64,000 nucleotides of DNA from Chitinophagales bacterium. Its GTDB lineage: Bacteria; Bacteroidota; Bacteroidia; Chitinophagales; UBA8649. The position numbers were made by a program, and so were the translations under genes. A model generated the notes under the pieces. That model did no database searches and was not told where the DNA came from. It was given only the letters and a program-made list of their open reading frames with translations. Shown here one piece after another: positions 25,347 to 34,425 of the stretch. The stretch spans positions 682,001 through 746,000 of the forward strand of contig JACJYS010000001.1 in assembly GCA_020635995.1 (NCBI GenBank), in the 5' to 3' direction. Each line of letters opens with the position of its first letter. Position 1 is the stretch's first letter.

Positions 25347-26036
25347 ATGAATACTTATCAAAATCAATCGTCTTATTTAGCTAATAGCTCTAAGAAAAAT
25401 TTTAAGTTGGGTCTTTTATTAGCTATAGCCTTTTGTATTGTGGCTTTTAAATTGCCGTTTAAATCTGCCGTTGTACCTATTGTTATTCCGCCTTTAAAAA
25501 TTGAAGAAACCGGTTTTATTATAACTCAAGCTACTCCACCTAAGCCCAAACTACCTATAATAGAGCACAAAATTCCTCCGCCAATAGTTGCTCCACCCAA
25601 TATTATTACTACTGCTGAAGAAACTGCAACCGATAATATGGAAGATTTATTTAAAGAAGCCGAAGAAATAAAATTGCCTCCCGAAACTAAAGTAGTTGAA
25701 TCTACTCCTGTTATCAAAAATGATAAACCTCTTATTGTTGCCGATGAAATGCCTCATTTTAATGGTGGAATAAAAGCTCAGCAAGAATATTTTGCCAACA
25801 TTTATTCTTTACCCAGCTATTTAATGGAAGAAGAAGGCGGATTAGTATATGTAAGATTTACGGTAACTAAAGACGGAAGTATAAAAGATGCAGAAATAGC
25901 AGGAAGTAAAAACCCTGCTTTAAACAAATATGCTCTTAATATGGTAAAAAATATGCCTAAATGGATTCCAGGTAAACAAAATGGCATAATTGTTGATGTA
26001 TCTTTAGTATTACCTATTAACTTTGTTTTTAGGTAA
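25347..26036 (+). CDS. TonB-like energy transducer
   Basis: 229 residues. One N-terminal membrane helix (LGLLLAIAFCIVAFKL, about 23-38), a Pro-rich periplasm-spanning part (PPKPKLPIIEHKIPPPIVAPP), then the TonB C-terminal domain (FTVTKDGSIKDAEIAGSKNPALN...WIPGKQNGIIVDVSLVLPINFVFR). It would couple the inner-membrane proton gradient to outer-membrane receptors. No exbB/exbD is adjacent and no receptor gene is near. A terminator follows at 26052. Confidence 0.92.
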   Translation: MNTYQNQSSYLANSSKKNFKLGLLLAIAFCIVAFKLPFKSAVVPIVIPPLKIEETGFIITQATPPKPKLPIIEHKIPPPIVAPPNIITTAEETATDNMEDLFKEAEEIKLPPETKVVESTPVIKNDKPLIVADEMPHFNGGIKAQQEYFANIYSLPSYLMEEEGGLVYVRFTVTKDGSIKDAEIAGSKNPALNKYALNMVKNMPKWIPGKQNGIIVDVSLVLPINFVFR

Positions 26037-26051
26037 CGTGTTTTGTGTGTG

Positions 26052-26073
26052 AAACCCCGAGAAATCGGGGTTT
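26052..26073. terminator. Terminator with GAAA tetraloop
   Basis: AAACCCCGA (26052-26060), loop GAAA, TCGGGGTTT (26065-26073), then TTTTGTTTG. It lies between the convergent tonB-like and pepF genes. Confidence 0.88.
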
Positions 26074-26082
26074 TTTTGTTTG

Positions 26083-27780
26083 TTAGAAGGCTGAATCGTC
26101 TATATTGTCCAACCAGCCGTCTATTTTTTCAGCCACGCTTTTTAAAGTTCCTTCTTTAAATGGAGATTGTAGCCCGGCTAACTCCACTAAGCCTAAAAAT
26201 GATTTACTTCCTCCTGCTTTGCACAAAGACAAATAATCTTTCCATGCTGCATCAAATTCTTCTTGCATTCTTGCCCAAAATTGGTACGCACACACTTGAG
26301 CCAAGGTATAGTCTATATAATAAAACGGTACTTGGTAAATGTGAGATTGTAATTGCCACCTTCCTCCGCTTTCTAAATAAGAATGTCCGTCAAAATCTAA
26401 ATCGGGCATATATTTTTGCTCTATTTTTCGCCATGCAGCCTTTCTTTCTGCTGGCGTCATTTGTGGGTTTTCATACACCACGTGCTGAAATTCATCTACC
26501 GCTACACCATAAGGCAAAAACAACAAACCACCGGCTAAATGCAGATATTTATATTTTTCAGTATCTTCTTTAAAAAATAAACCCATCCACGGCCATGTAA
26601 AAAATTCCATACTCATACTGTGTATTTCTGCCGATTCGTGTGTAGGCCAAAAGTATTCACTTATACTAAAATGTCGGCTGTTATACACTTGAAAAGCGTG
26701 CCCTGCTTCATGAGTTAATACATCTATATCGCCACTGGTGCCATTAAAGTTTGAAAAAATAAACGGAGCTCCATAATCTGCCAAGAAAGTGCAATATCCA
26801 CCTATATCTTTCCCTTTTTTGGTTTCTAAATCCATTAAGTTTTTATCGGTCATAAATGTAAAAAACTCATCAGTTTCTTTAGAAAGTTCTTTATACATTT
26901 TCTTTCCGTTGTTTATTATCCACTGGGCATCTCCTTTAGGTTTTGGATTTCCCGAAGGATAAAAATATGAATTGTCGTAAAACTTTAACTTTTCTATGTT
27001 TAAACGCTTAGCTTGTTTTTTTCTAATTTTTGTAACTAAAGGCACTACATATTCTAATATTTGCTTTCTGTAATCACTAACCATTTCCGGGTTATAATCT
27101 GACCTTTGCATTTTTAAATACCCAAGCTCTACATAGTTTTTAAAGCCCATTTTTTTAGCCATTTTATCTCTAAGTTTTACCAGTTTATCGTATATTTCGT
27201 CAAACTGCTGGCTGTTTTTTTCTACAAAATCATATTTAGCCTCTGTAGCTTTTTTTCTTATGGCTCTATCAGCAGACTGGGTATAAGGTGTAAGCTGACT
27301 TAGGTTTAACACTTTGCCGTCAAATTCTATTTGGGCACTTGCCACTAATTTAGAATACTCACTTGACAATTTGTTTTCTTCTACCAAATCATCCATTATG
27401 CTTTTATCAAAAGATTTTACAGAAAACTCGGCTATGGTAAACAATTGCTTTCCAAATTCTTCTTCTAAGTTTTTTCTATATTTTGAAGCATTTAAAGCTT
27501 TGTAATATTCAAAATTCAAATCGCTTATTACGGGCATATTTTCATCAAAATAGCTTTTTTCAGCATCGTAAAAAGCATCTTCTGTGTTAATAGAATTTCG
27601 CACATAAGCTATATTCATTGCCGTATCTACATGAGCATTTATTTTGTTTATTTCTTTTATGGCATTTTGTTGCTCACCATAGTTTTTTGCTTCTTTTATT
27701 TGGTTTACATAGCCTAAAAATTCTTCTTTTATGTGTTGAATATTAGGTCGGGTATAAGGTATGTTTTCAAATCTTTCCAT
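26083..27780 (-). CDS. pepF: M3-family oligoendopeptidase (PepF-like)
   Basis: 565 residues. Zinc metallopeptidase with the HEAGH active-site motif near residue 355 in DVLTHEAGHAFQVYNSR; the third ligand Glu lies downstream in the ESAEIHSMSMEFF segment. The N-terminal helical part is typical of M3B oligopeptidases that cleave short peptides in the cytoplasm. Its ATG shares one base with the stop of the upstream membrane-protein gene (TAATG), so the two are translationally coupled. Family certain; substrate range inferred. Confidence 0.95.
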   Translation of the reverse strand: MERFENIPYTRPNIQHIKEEFLGYVNQIKEAKNYGEQQNAIKEINKINAHVDTAMNIAYVRNSINTEDAFYDAEKSYFDENMPVISDLNFEYYKALNASKYRKNLEEEFGKQLFTIAEFSVKSFDKSIMDDLVEENKLSSEYSKLVASAQIEFDGKVLNLSQLTPYTQSADRAIRKKATEAKYDFVEKNSQQFDEIYDKLVKLRDKMAKKMGFKNYVELGYLKMQRSDYNPEMVSDYRKQILEYVVPLVTKIRKKQAKRLNIEKLKFYDNSYFYPSGNPKPKGDAQWIINNGKKMYKELSKETDEFFTFMTDKNLMDLETKKGKDIGGYCTFLADYGAPFIFSNFNGTSGDIDVLTHEAGHAFQVYNSRHFSISEYFWPTHESAEIHSMSMEFFTWPWMGLFFKEDTEKYKYLHLAGGLLFLPYGVAVDEFQHVVYENPQMTPAERKAAWRKIEQKYMPDLDFDGHSYLESGGRWQLQSHIYQVPFYYIDYTLAQVCAYQFWARMQEEFDAAWKDYLSLCKAGGSKSFLGLVELAGLQSPFKEGTLKSVAEKIDGWLDNIDDSAF

Positions 27781-28250
27781 TACAATTTTGTTTCTTTTAC
27801 TAATCTTGCTCTATTATAAAATGAACGCACTATAGTTATGTTATAATATATCATCATGATAAAAAGCATAACTGAAAAAAGCAAATATTCGTTCTTTATA
27901 TATGCTAATAAATTTGCTGTTTCAGTTAAACCAATATATTTATCCGGCAATATTTTGTATATATCCATGCTGTCGGCTAAGTTTAAAACTAATTCTAATC
28001 TGTTTAGTAGGTATATAAATAAGATTATATTGCCCACAAACACAAAATACCTAAACCATTTACTTACATGAGCTTTTATTTTATAAAAATTAAAACTTAG
28101 GTGTATGTAAAATACGGCTAAAACTATGGTAATGGTATTGGGCAAAATAAAATTGTAAGAACCCTTTAGCAACATAGGAATTTGTATTGCTACGGCTACT
28201 AAAATAGCAAAAACGAACCATAAAATATTTGAAAGTACATTCAAATTCAT
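27780..28250 (-). CDS. Hypothetical four-helix membrane protein
   Basis: About 156 residues from the ATG at 28250; a TTG at 28277 would add nine residues. Four hydrophobic segments are visible: SNILWFVFAILVAVAIQIPM, FILPNTITIVLAVFYIHL, WFRYFVFVGNIILFIYLL and YLLFSVMLFIMMIYYNITIV. Not recognised as a known family. It sits between the YgjP-like gene (36-base gap) and pepF (1-base overlap), so it shares their transcript; nothing else points to its role. Confidence 0.75.
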   Translation of the reverse strand: MNLNVLSNILWFVFAILVAVAIQIPMLLKGSYNFILPNTITIVLAVFYIHLSFNFYKIKAHVSKWFRYFVFVGNIILFIYLLNRLELVLNLADSMDIYKILPDKYIGLTETANLLAYIKNEYLLFSVMLFIMMIYYNITIVRSFYNRARLVKETKL

Positions 28251-28286
28251 AGCCGACAAAGGTACAAAAAAATGCAACTGTAGGCA

Positions 28287-29039
28287 TTAAATCACACAAT
28301 CTTTAGCGTGTTTTTTTAGCCATTTTTCGTGTTGCTTATAGTTTGGGCACGCATCATAAACTAATTTCCAAAATTTACTGCTGTGGTTTTGCTCTTTTAA
28401 ATGTGCCAATTCGTGTATTAACACATATTCTACCACTTCCTTTGGTGCAAGTAGTAATCTTACTGAAATATTAATTTTGCCTTTGCTGCTACAGCTTCCC
28501 CAGTTAGAGCTGTTGTTTTTTATGCTCATATTTTTAAGCACTCCAAATTGGTGCTGCTCATTTAGCTTATTAAGCCAAAGCCAAAGTGTGTTTTTATAAT
28601 GATTAGCCAAAACTTTATATACCAGCTTGCTTAAAACATTGTAATAAATTTCGTCCTCTAATTCATCACTTACACTTATTAAAATTGCTCCATTTTTAAT
28701 TCTTGCATGATTTTTATCTTCATCATTTCTTTCTATAACTAAAGTGAGGTTTTTATCGTACAAATTAAGTATTTCGCCATTTTTATATCTTTTATTTTCG
28801 GTATAAAAAAGTTCGGGTTTTTCATCCAGCCTTTTTTTAGCCCATTCAACAAACTGCTGCGTTAAACGTTCTTTTTCAAAATGAGGCAATAAAATAGGCA
28901 AACGAATATGAACACCCGTTTTAGTAATAGACACACGGCTATCTTTCCTGTTTTCGTAATATACGTGTAGTTTTACTTTGCTTTGTTGCCAATCAAAATA
29001 ATATGTCTGTTTTGTACTTTTCTTTTTGAACCTAAACAA
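28287..29039 (-). CDS. YgjP-like (DUF45/WLM) zinc metalloprotein
   Basis: 250 residues. The C-terminal third carries the family signature SNWGSCSSKGKINISVRLLLAP followed by HELAHLKEQNHSSKFW near residue 208, a gluzincin-type HExxH zinc site with the NHSxxFW ending. The N-terminal part has the RKDSRVSITKTGVHIRLP strand pattern of the family. The E. coli relative is linked to metal-dependent hydrolysis, but its physiological substrate is unsettled. First gene of a three-gene operon with the membrane protein and PepF. Confidence 0.9.
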   Translation of the reverse strand: MFRFKKKSTKQTYYFDWQQSKVKLHVYYENRKDSRVSITKTGVHIRLPILLPHFEKERLTQQFVEWAKKRLDEKPELFYTENKRYKNGEILNLYDKNLTLVIERNDEDKNHARIKNGAILISVSDELEDEIYYNVLSKLVYKVLANHYKNTLWLWLNKLNEQHQFGVLKNMSIKNNSSNWGSCSSKGKINISVRLLLAPKEVVEYVLIHELAHLKEQNHSSKFWKLVYDACPNYKQHEKWLKKHAKDCVI

Positions 29040-29079
29040 AATGAATGTTGTTTACCTGTTAAATAAAAATTGTAAAGTA

Positions 29080-29087
29080 TATCTTTG
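29080..29087 (+). promoter_or_regulatory. TAnnTTTG promoter element (TATCTTTG) of clpP
   Basis: TATCTTTG matches the consensus exactly and lies 21 bases before the ATG. A TTG at 29048-29050 is farther upstream than usual (29-base spacer), so the -33 part is unclear. Confidence 0.6.
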
Positions 29088-29108
29088 CAGTGCTAAAATT
29101 ACAAATTA

Positions 29109-29687
29109 ATGGAAAATAACTTTGATTTTGAAAGTTTAATTGAACAGTTTGCTAATAAATTTGACAAGAAATTTTTAGACGAACGAAAAGTATTTTTGTG
29201 GGGAGCAGTACATGATGAGTCTGCTAAAAACGTAGTAAACAGACTATTATACTTAGAAGCTCAAGACCCGGGAAAAGAAATTACCTTTTATATAAACAGC
29301 CCGGGAGGAGTGGTAACTTCAGGCTTGGTAATGATAGACGCTATGCACATGATTAGCTCGCCAGTAAAAACGGTTTGCATGGGCATGTGTGCTTCTATGG
29401 GAGCCATGTTGCTTTCGCAAGGCGAAAAAGGAAAGCGAGAAATATGGAACAACGGTAGAGTAATGATACACCAACCCAGCATAGGTGGAGCTTATGGGCA
29501 AGCCAGCGATTTAGAAATAACAGCAGAGCAAATGCAAAAAACTAAAATGATATTGGCTGAAATGCTGGCAGAATCTTGCAAAAAAAGCGTTGAGCAAATT
29601 ATGGAAGATTTTGACAGAGACTATTGGATGGATGCTGACGAAGCATTGAAATACGGAATAGTGGATGAGATTTCTAAAAAAATATAG
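29109..29687 (+). CDS. clpP: ClpP-type serine protease subunit (short, second-type paralogue)
   Basis: 192 residues with the full catalytic triad: Ser near residue 96 in MCASMGAMLLSQG, His near 121 in RVMIHQPSIG, and Asp near 171 in FDRDYWMDADEALKYGIVDEI. YINSPGGVVTSGLVMIDAM is the oligomer-handle region. The N-terminus (MENNFDFESLIEQFANKFDKKFLDERKVFLWG) differs from the usual axial-loop sequence of canonical ClpP, so this may be a second ClpP used with another partner. No clpX or tig is adjacent, unlike the canonical operon; instead a 132-residue unknown gene follows after 6 bases. Confidence 0.9.
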   Translation: MENNFDFESLIEQFANKFDKKFLDERKVFLWGAVHDESAKNVVNRLLYLEAQDPGKEITFYINSPGGVVTSGLVMIDAMHMISSPVKTVCMGMCASMGAMLLSQGEKGKREIWNNGRVMIHQPSIGGAYGQASDLEITAEQMQKTKMILAEMLAESCKKSVEQIMEDFDRDYWMDADEALKYGIVDEISKKI

Positions 29688-29693
29688 GAAGTA

Positions 29694-30092
29694 ATGAGTG
29701 ATGTTAATGTAGAAATAGGAAAAATTCAAAAAGAAATTATTGATAAACTTGGCATGAGTGGCGAAAATGTAATTTTTGATTTTTCAAGCCAAGAAAAAAT
29801 AGTGAAGCTAAACCTAATAACTATTAATCCACGGCACGAGCAGTCATTTTTGTACCACAGTGTTAAAGCTATTAGCAAACTTGAAGCATTGCAAAAAATG
29901 CTAGAATACATTAATAGCAATAATAAAACTGAAAATACTTATACTATACAATGGCGAAAAGTGGGGCAACAAGAGCTACACACTTCTTATTTTATAGCAA
30001 GAAATATGTATGAAGCCTTAGATAAATTTTATTACCAAAGAGAAATAAACTCTTTCAATATTTTTAGTATTACACTTAATCCGGTAGCGTAA
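29694..30092 (+). CDS. Hypothetical protein linked to the clpP paralogue
   Basis: 132 residues, not recognised. Soluble, mixed alpha/beta, with no signal peptide or membrane helix. Distinctive parts are NLITINPRHEQSFLYHSVKAISKLEALQKML and SYFIARNMYEALDKFYY. The repeated strand-then-AxxALxKxxxY helix pattern suggests two copies of a small alpha/beta unit. It starts 6 bases after clpP and is surely on the same transcript. An adaptor, substrate or regulator role is possible but only from context. Confidence 0.7.
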   Translation: MSDVNVEIGKIQKEIIDKLGMSGENVIFDFSSQEKIVKLNLITINPRHEQSFLYHSVKAISKLEALQKMLEYINSNNKTENTYTIQWRKVGQQELHTSYFIARNMYEALDKFYYQREINSFNIFSITLNPVA

Positions 30093-30114
30093 GCAAGCTT
30101 TTGGGAGTTTTATT

Positions 30115-30687
30115 TTACTCCGTTATATCTATATAAATATACATTCCAAAGCTATCTTCTACATTATCTATGTTTTTAACAGCTATCATGTATTTTTTAT
30201 TTGCTCCGTCTATTGTATATTCAGAAAAACCATCTTCTGCCTCATAGGGAGTACCATATTTATTGGTAAAGTACTTTTTTACTTCATTAAATACTTCTAA
30301 AGCATTTTCTTTAGTATCGGTATAAGATTCTACCGTAACAGAATATAAACCTTGTCCGTCAAAACTGTAAGTAATATCGGCAAAATTAGATTTATTTCTA
30401 CCCATATCGGTAGTTACAATTAGCTCTTCCGGAGTTTCATCTCTATATATCGTAACATTTCCTCTTGAAGTTTCTATTTTCTTAACTTCATCTTTACTCA
30501 TATCAAACTCAATTCCTCTAAACATGCCTGACGTTTCCGGGCGTATTAAATCAAGAAATAATTGATTTTTTGATGTTACTCTTTCTGTTACTTCTACATT
30601 ACTATTGCCATTATTATCTGAATTAGATGAGGTATTGCAAGAAAACAAGAGCAAAGCAACTGTAAATAATGCAAATATTTTATTCAT
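30115..30687 (-). CDS. Lipoprotein of unknown function
   Basis: 190 residues with a lipoprotein signal peptide (MNKIFALFTVALLLFSC, Cys at 17) and an Asn/Ser-rich linker (NTSSNSDNNGNSN). The mature part is beta-rich: MFRGIEFDMSKDEVKKIE, then ADITYSFDGQGLYSVTVESYTD, a strand-helix pattern seen in several periplasmic domains that carry a repeated GxxxGMxxxEVxxxxG element. No specific family is claimed. Divergent from glpK. Confidence 0.7.
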   Translation of the reverse strand: MNKIFALFTVALLLFSCNTSSNSDNNGNSNVEVTERVTSKNQLFLDLIRPETSGMFRGIEFDMSKDEVKKIETSRGNVTIYRDETPEELIVTTDMGRNKSNFADITYSFDGQGLYSVTVESYTDTKENALEVFNEVKKYFTNKYGTPYEAEDGFSEYTIDGANKKYMIAVKNIDNVEDSFGMYIYIDITE

Positions 30688-30750
30688 AAATTATTCTTTT
30701 TTTTTTGCGAAGTTAATCTTTTTACGTTTTCTTTTTAATAATTTTATGGG

Positions 30751-32241
30751 ATGAAAAAATACGTACTAGCTTTAGACCAAGGCACCACCAGCTCTCGTGC
30801 CATATTATTTGACAGTTTTGGAAACATAAAACAAACCGCTCAATTAGAATACGAACAAATTTTCCCTAAACCGGCATGGGTAGAACATAACCCTATGGAA
30901 ATTTTAAGGACACAATTGGAAACTGCTAAAAATGTACTGCTTTATGCCGATGTCAAAGCAGACGAAATAACAGCCATAGGAATAACCAACCAACGGGAAA
31001 CTACAGTAGTTTGGGATAAAAACACAGGAAAACCAGTTTATAATGCTATAGTTTGGCAAGACAGAAGAACAGCAAACATTTGCGAAAACTTAAAGAAAAA
31101 AGGGCTTAGCGATTATGTTAAAAAAACTACAGGATTAGTTATTGACTCCTATTTTTCGGCTACTAAAATAGCTTGGATTTTAGATAATGTGGAAGGAGCA
31201 AGAGCTAAAGCTGAAAAAGGAGATTTACTGTTTGGCACTATTGATACATGGCTTATTTACAATTTAACAGCAGAAAAACTGCATATAACAGATTATAGCA
31301 ACGCTTCAAGAACCATGCTTTATGACATAAACAAGTTGCAATGGGATGAAAAAATGCTAAATGAGCTAAATATTCCTATAAGTATGATGCCACAGGTAAA
31401 AAATTCTTCTGAAGTTTATGGAAAAACAAAAGCTGATATTTTAGGTGGCAGTATTGCTATAAGCGGTATAGCTGGCGACCAACAATCGGCACTTTTTGGA
31501 CAGGCGTGTTTTAATAAAGGAATGGCAAAAAACACCTACGGCACAGGTTGTTTTATGCTAATGAATACAGGAAATGAAAAAATAGATTCAGAATTTGGTT
31601 TGCTAACCACCTTAGCGTGGGGAATAGATGGCAAAGTTACTTACGCTTTAGAAGGAAGTGTTTTTATAGCAGGTGCTGCCATTCAGTGGCTTAGAGATGG
31701 ACTTAAATTAATAGAAACCGCTGCTGATAGCGAAACTTTTGCTACAGAAACTGATGATACGGGTGGCGTATATGTTGTTCCCGCCTTTGCAGGACTCGGT
31801 GCACCGTATTGGGATATGTATGCCAGAGGTGCTGTTTTTGGTTTAACCAGAAGCACCAATAAAAAACATTTTATAAGAGCCACTTTAGAATCTTTAGCAT
31901 ACCAAAGCAAAGATGTTTTAGACACTATGGAAAAAGATAGTGGCATACACTTAAATACACTAAGAGTAGATGGTGGAGCATGTGCCAATAATTTATTAAT
32001 GCAGTTTCAGGCAGATATATTAAATACGCCTGTAGAAAGACCTAAAGTAATAGAAACCACAGCACTTGGAGTAGCCTATTTGGCAGGTATAGCGGTAGGA
32101 TTTTACAAAATAGAAGATATAGAAGAAAACTGGCAAATAGACCAACAGTTTAATCCGGCAATGAAAGAAGAAAAAAGAGAAAAACTATACAAAGGTTGGC
32201 TTAAAGCTGTAGAAAGAACCAAAAACTGGGAGGACGCTTAA
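30751..32241 (+). CDS. glpK: Glycerol kinase
   Basis: 496 residues, full length FGGY kinase. YVLALDQGTTSSRAILFD is the N-terminal phosphate motif; NQRETTVVWDKNTGKP, WQDRRTA and FGTIDTWLIYNLT are glycerol-kinase blocks; GIAGDQQSALFGQACF carries the catalytic Asp near residue 246; LRVDGGACANNLLMQFQADI is the second phosphate motif. It phosphorylates glycerol to glycerol-3-phosphate. No glpF or glpD is adjacent; a flavin monooxygenase gene starts one base after its stop. Confidence 0.97.
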   Translation: MKKYVLALDQGTTSSRAILFDSFGNIKQTAQLEYEQIFPKPAWVEHNPMEILRTQLETAKNVLLYADVKADEITAIGITNQRETTVVWDKNTGKPVYNAIVWQDRRTANICENLKKKGLSDYVKKTTGLVIDSYFSATKIAWILDNVEGARAKAEKGDLLFGTIDTWLIYNLTAEKLHITDYSNASRTMLYDINKLQWDEKMLNELNIPISMMPQVKNSSEVYGKTKADILGGSIAISGIAGDQQSALFGQACFNKGMAKNTYGTGCFMLMNTGNEKIDSEFGLLTTLAWGIDGKVTYALEGSVFIAGAAIQWLRDGLKLIETAADSETFATETDDTGGVYVVPAFAGLGAPYWDMYARGAVFGLTRSTNKKHFIRATLESLAYQSKDVLDTMEKDSGIHLNTLRVDGGACANNLLMQFQADILNTPVERPKVIETTALGVAYLAGIAVGFYKIEDIEENWQIDQQFNPAMKEEKREKLYKGWLKAVERTKNWEDA

Positions 32242-32242
32242 T

Positions 32243-33526
32243 TTGGATACCAAAGAAAAATACTGCATAATAGGAGCAGGACCTGCGGGATTGGCAGGAG
32301 CTAAAAATTTAATAGAAAACAATATCCCTTTTGATGGCTACGATGCGGGAAAAGATGTAGGTGGACTTTGGAATATCAATAATCCGTTAAGTACTATGTA
32401 CGAATCGGCACATTTAATTTCCTCTAAAACCATGACGGAATTTAAAGATTTCCCTATGAAAAACGAAGTGGCAGATTATCCCAGTCACACAGAAATGTTT
32501 AATTACTTTAGAGATTATGCCGAGCATTTTGGCATTAAAAAACATTATACTTTTGAAACTTCAGTAGTAAAAACCGAAGAAAAAGACGGACTTTGGGAAA
32601 TAACATTAGATAATGGCGAAAAGAAACTGTACAAAGGTTTAATTATAGCCAATGGAACTTTGGCTCATCCAAATATCCCTAAATTTAAAGGTAATTTTAC
32701 AGGAGAAATATTTCACTCTAAAGACTATAAAAACAGTGATGTTTTTGCGGGTAAAAAAGTGCTGATAATAGGAGCAGGAAATAGTGGCTGCGATATAGCT
32801 GTAGATGCTATACATAGAGCTAAACGTACCGCCATTAGCATGAGAAGAGGCTACCATTTTGTGCCAAAATATGTGTTTGGCAAACCTGCCGACACCTTAG
32901 GTGGATTGGTAAATTTGCCCACAAGTATAAAAAGAGTAATAGACAAAAGATTGCTCAAACTTTTTACTGGAGACCCACAACGTGTAGGTTTCCCTGAGCC
33001 CGACCACAAACTTTACGAAGCACATCCTATTGTAAACTCATTAATAGTATATTATGCCGGGCATGGCGATATAGATATAAAAGGAGATATTGACCACTTT
33101 GAAGGAAAAACTGTTTATTTTAAAAACGGCACACAAGAAGATTATGATTTAATACTTTTGGCTACGGGCTATAAACTACATTATCCTTTTATTGACAATG
33201 AAGAACTGAACTGGAAAGGAGCAAGTCCGCATTTATACTTAAATATTTTCCACCCCGAAAAAAATAATTTATTTGTGCTGGGCATGGTAGAAGCCAGTGG
33301 CTTAGGCTGGGAAGGTAGAAACGAGCAAGCTAAATTGGTAGCTAAATTTATAAAAGAAAATGAAGCCGGGAGTAATAAGGCAAAAGCATTTGTAAAAAAG
33401 AAACAAGAGCCTTTTGAACGCATAACGGGTGATGTGGACTATATTAAATTAGATAGAATGGCATACTACGTACATAAAGATACATACAGAAAAAAAGTGG
33501 TTAGTGAGATAAAGGGTTTGAGTTGA
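32243..33526 (+). CDS. Flavin-containing monooxygenase-like protein
   Basis: 427 residues. It uses a TTG start at 32243: the first in-frame ATG is about 45 residues later, past the FAD-binding GxGxxG (IIGAGPAGLAGAKNL), so the TTG is needed. FTGEIFHSKDYK near residue 155 fits the FMO signature FxGxxxHxxxY, and LIIGAGNSGCDIAVD near 173 is the NADPH-binding motif; LLATGY is also present. Class B monooxygenases of this type oxygenate N or S atoms, or act in Baeyer-Villiger reactions; the substrate is unknown. It is separated from glpK by one base and shares a base with the next gene. Confidence 0.88.
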   Translation: MDTKEKYCIIGAGPAGLAGAKNLIENNIPFDGYDAGKDVGGLWNINNPLSTMYESAHLISSKTMTEFKDFPMKNEVADYPSHTEMFNYFRDYAEHFGIKKHYTFETSVVKTEEKDGLWEITLDNGEKKLYKGLIIANGTLAHPNIPKFKGNFTGEIFHSKDYKNSDVFAGKKVLIIGAGNSGCDIAVDAIHRAKRTAISMRRGYHFVPKYVFGKPADTLGGLVNLPTSIKRVIDKRLLKLFTGDPQRVGFPEPDHKLYEAHPIVNSLIVYYAGHGDIDIKGDIDHFEGKTVYFKNGTQEDYDLILLATGYKLHYPFIDNEELNWKGASPHLYLNIFHPEKNNLFVLGMVEASGLGWEGRNEQAKLVAKFIKENEAGSNKAKAFVKKKQEPFERITGDVDYIKLDRMAYYVHKDTYRKKVVSEIKGLS

Positions 33527-34335
33527 TGAGGAAAATAGCTGTAATACTATTTAGCATTATTGTATTTCAAAGTAAAGCACAAGACTGTAGTTTTACTCCC
33601 GATATAGATAAATATATCTGTTTAGAAAGCAACTACGAAACTAAATTGAGTCAATGGCTTGCCGATTATAAAATAATTATGGTTGGAGAAATGCACGGAA
33701 CAAATGAAAGTGCAGAATTTGTTGCAAAACTAGTTGAAACACTCTCTAAAAATAAAGAAGTAATACTTGCACTTGAAATCCCTGCCAATGAACTTGAAAA
33801 AGATTCTTTGGGGCAAATTAAATTTTTTAAAGAAATAAAACAAGATGGAAGAAGCAACCAAGCAATATTTGATTTGATAAAACATTTTGAAAATAATAAT
33901 CAAGTTGATATTAAAGCATTTGATATAAAAAGCAATTTAGATTCTTTTCCTCCAGACAGAGACAAATATATGTCCGAGCAGATTTTAAGCCTTTACAAAC
34001 AATATCCAAATAAAACTATAATAAGCTTGTCTGGAAATTTTCATAACAGTTTAGATATTCGGTTTGATATTAAAACCATGGGATATTATTTAAAGCAATC
34101 TTTTAGTGATGAAAAAATTGCTTCTATTAACATTTCTTGGAGTAAGGGAAGAGCAAACTTTAATATTGGAGAAGGACTGGCATTAATGGATTTAGGTGTA
34201 AAAAACACAAGTTGTACTACCGGTTTTAATTGCAGTACTTTTTTGTACGATTATAGAGACAAGCAAACCAACTACAACTATTATTTGTATTGCGATACTA
34301 TAACACCTGCTTTTCCTTTTGTTTATAAGCATTAA
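33526..34335 (+). CDS. Secreted ChaN/erythromycin-esterase-like protein
   Basis: About 269 residues from ATG 33526, which overlaps the stop of the monooxygenase (TGATG). A short signal peptide (MRKIAVILFSIIVFQSKAQ) is followed by IIMVGEMHGTNESAEFVAKLVETL and VILALEIPANEL: the Gly-Glu-x-His and Glu-Ile-Pro pair is the core of the ChaN/EreA-like fold. Later the SLSGNFHNSLD loop supplies another His. In relatives these residues bind heme or act as esterase residues. The exact function here is unknown. Third gene of the glpK operon. Confidence 0.7.
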   Translation: MRKIAVILFSIIVFQSKAQDCSFTPDIDKYICLESNYETKLSQWLADYKIIMVGEMHGTNESAEFVAKLVETLSKNKEVILALEIPANELEKDSLGQIKFFKEIKQDGRSNQAIFDLIKHFENNNQVDIKAFDIKSNLDSFPPDRDKYMSEQILSLYKQYPNKTIISLSGNFHNSLDIRFDIKTMGYYLKQSFSDEKIASINISWSKGRANFNIGEGLALMDLGVKNTSCTTGFNCSTFLYDYRDKQTNYNYYLYCDTITPAFPFVYKH

Positions 34336-34425
34336 TTCTATTGTTTAAAATCTCTCCAAACACGTTTTTTGAACCTGATAAATTAGCAAATTATCTCATT
34401 TTCAAACTTTCAAATTTCAAACAAA

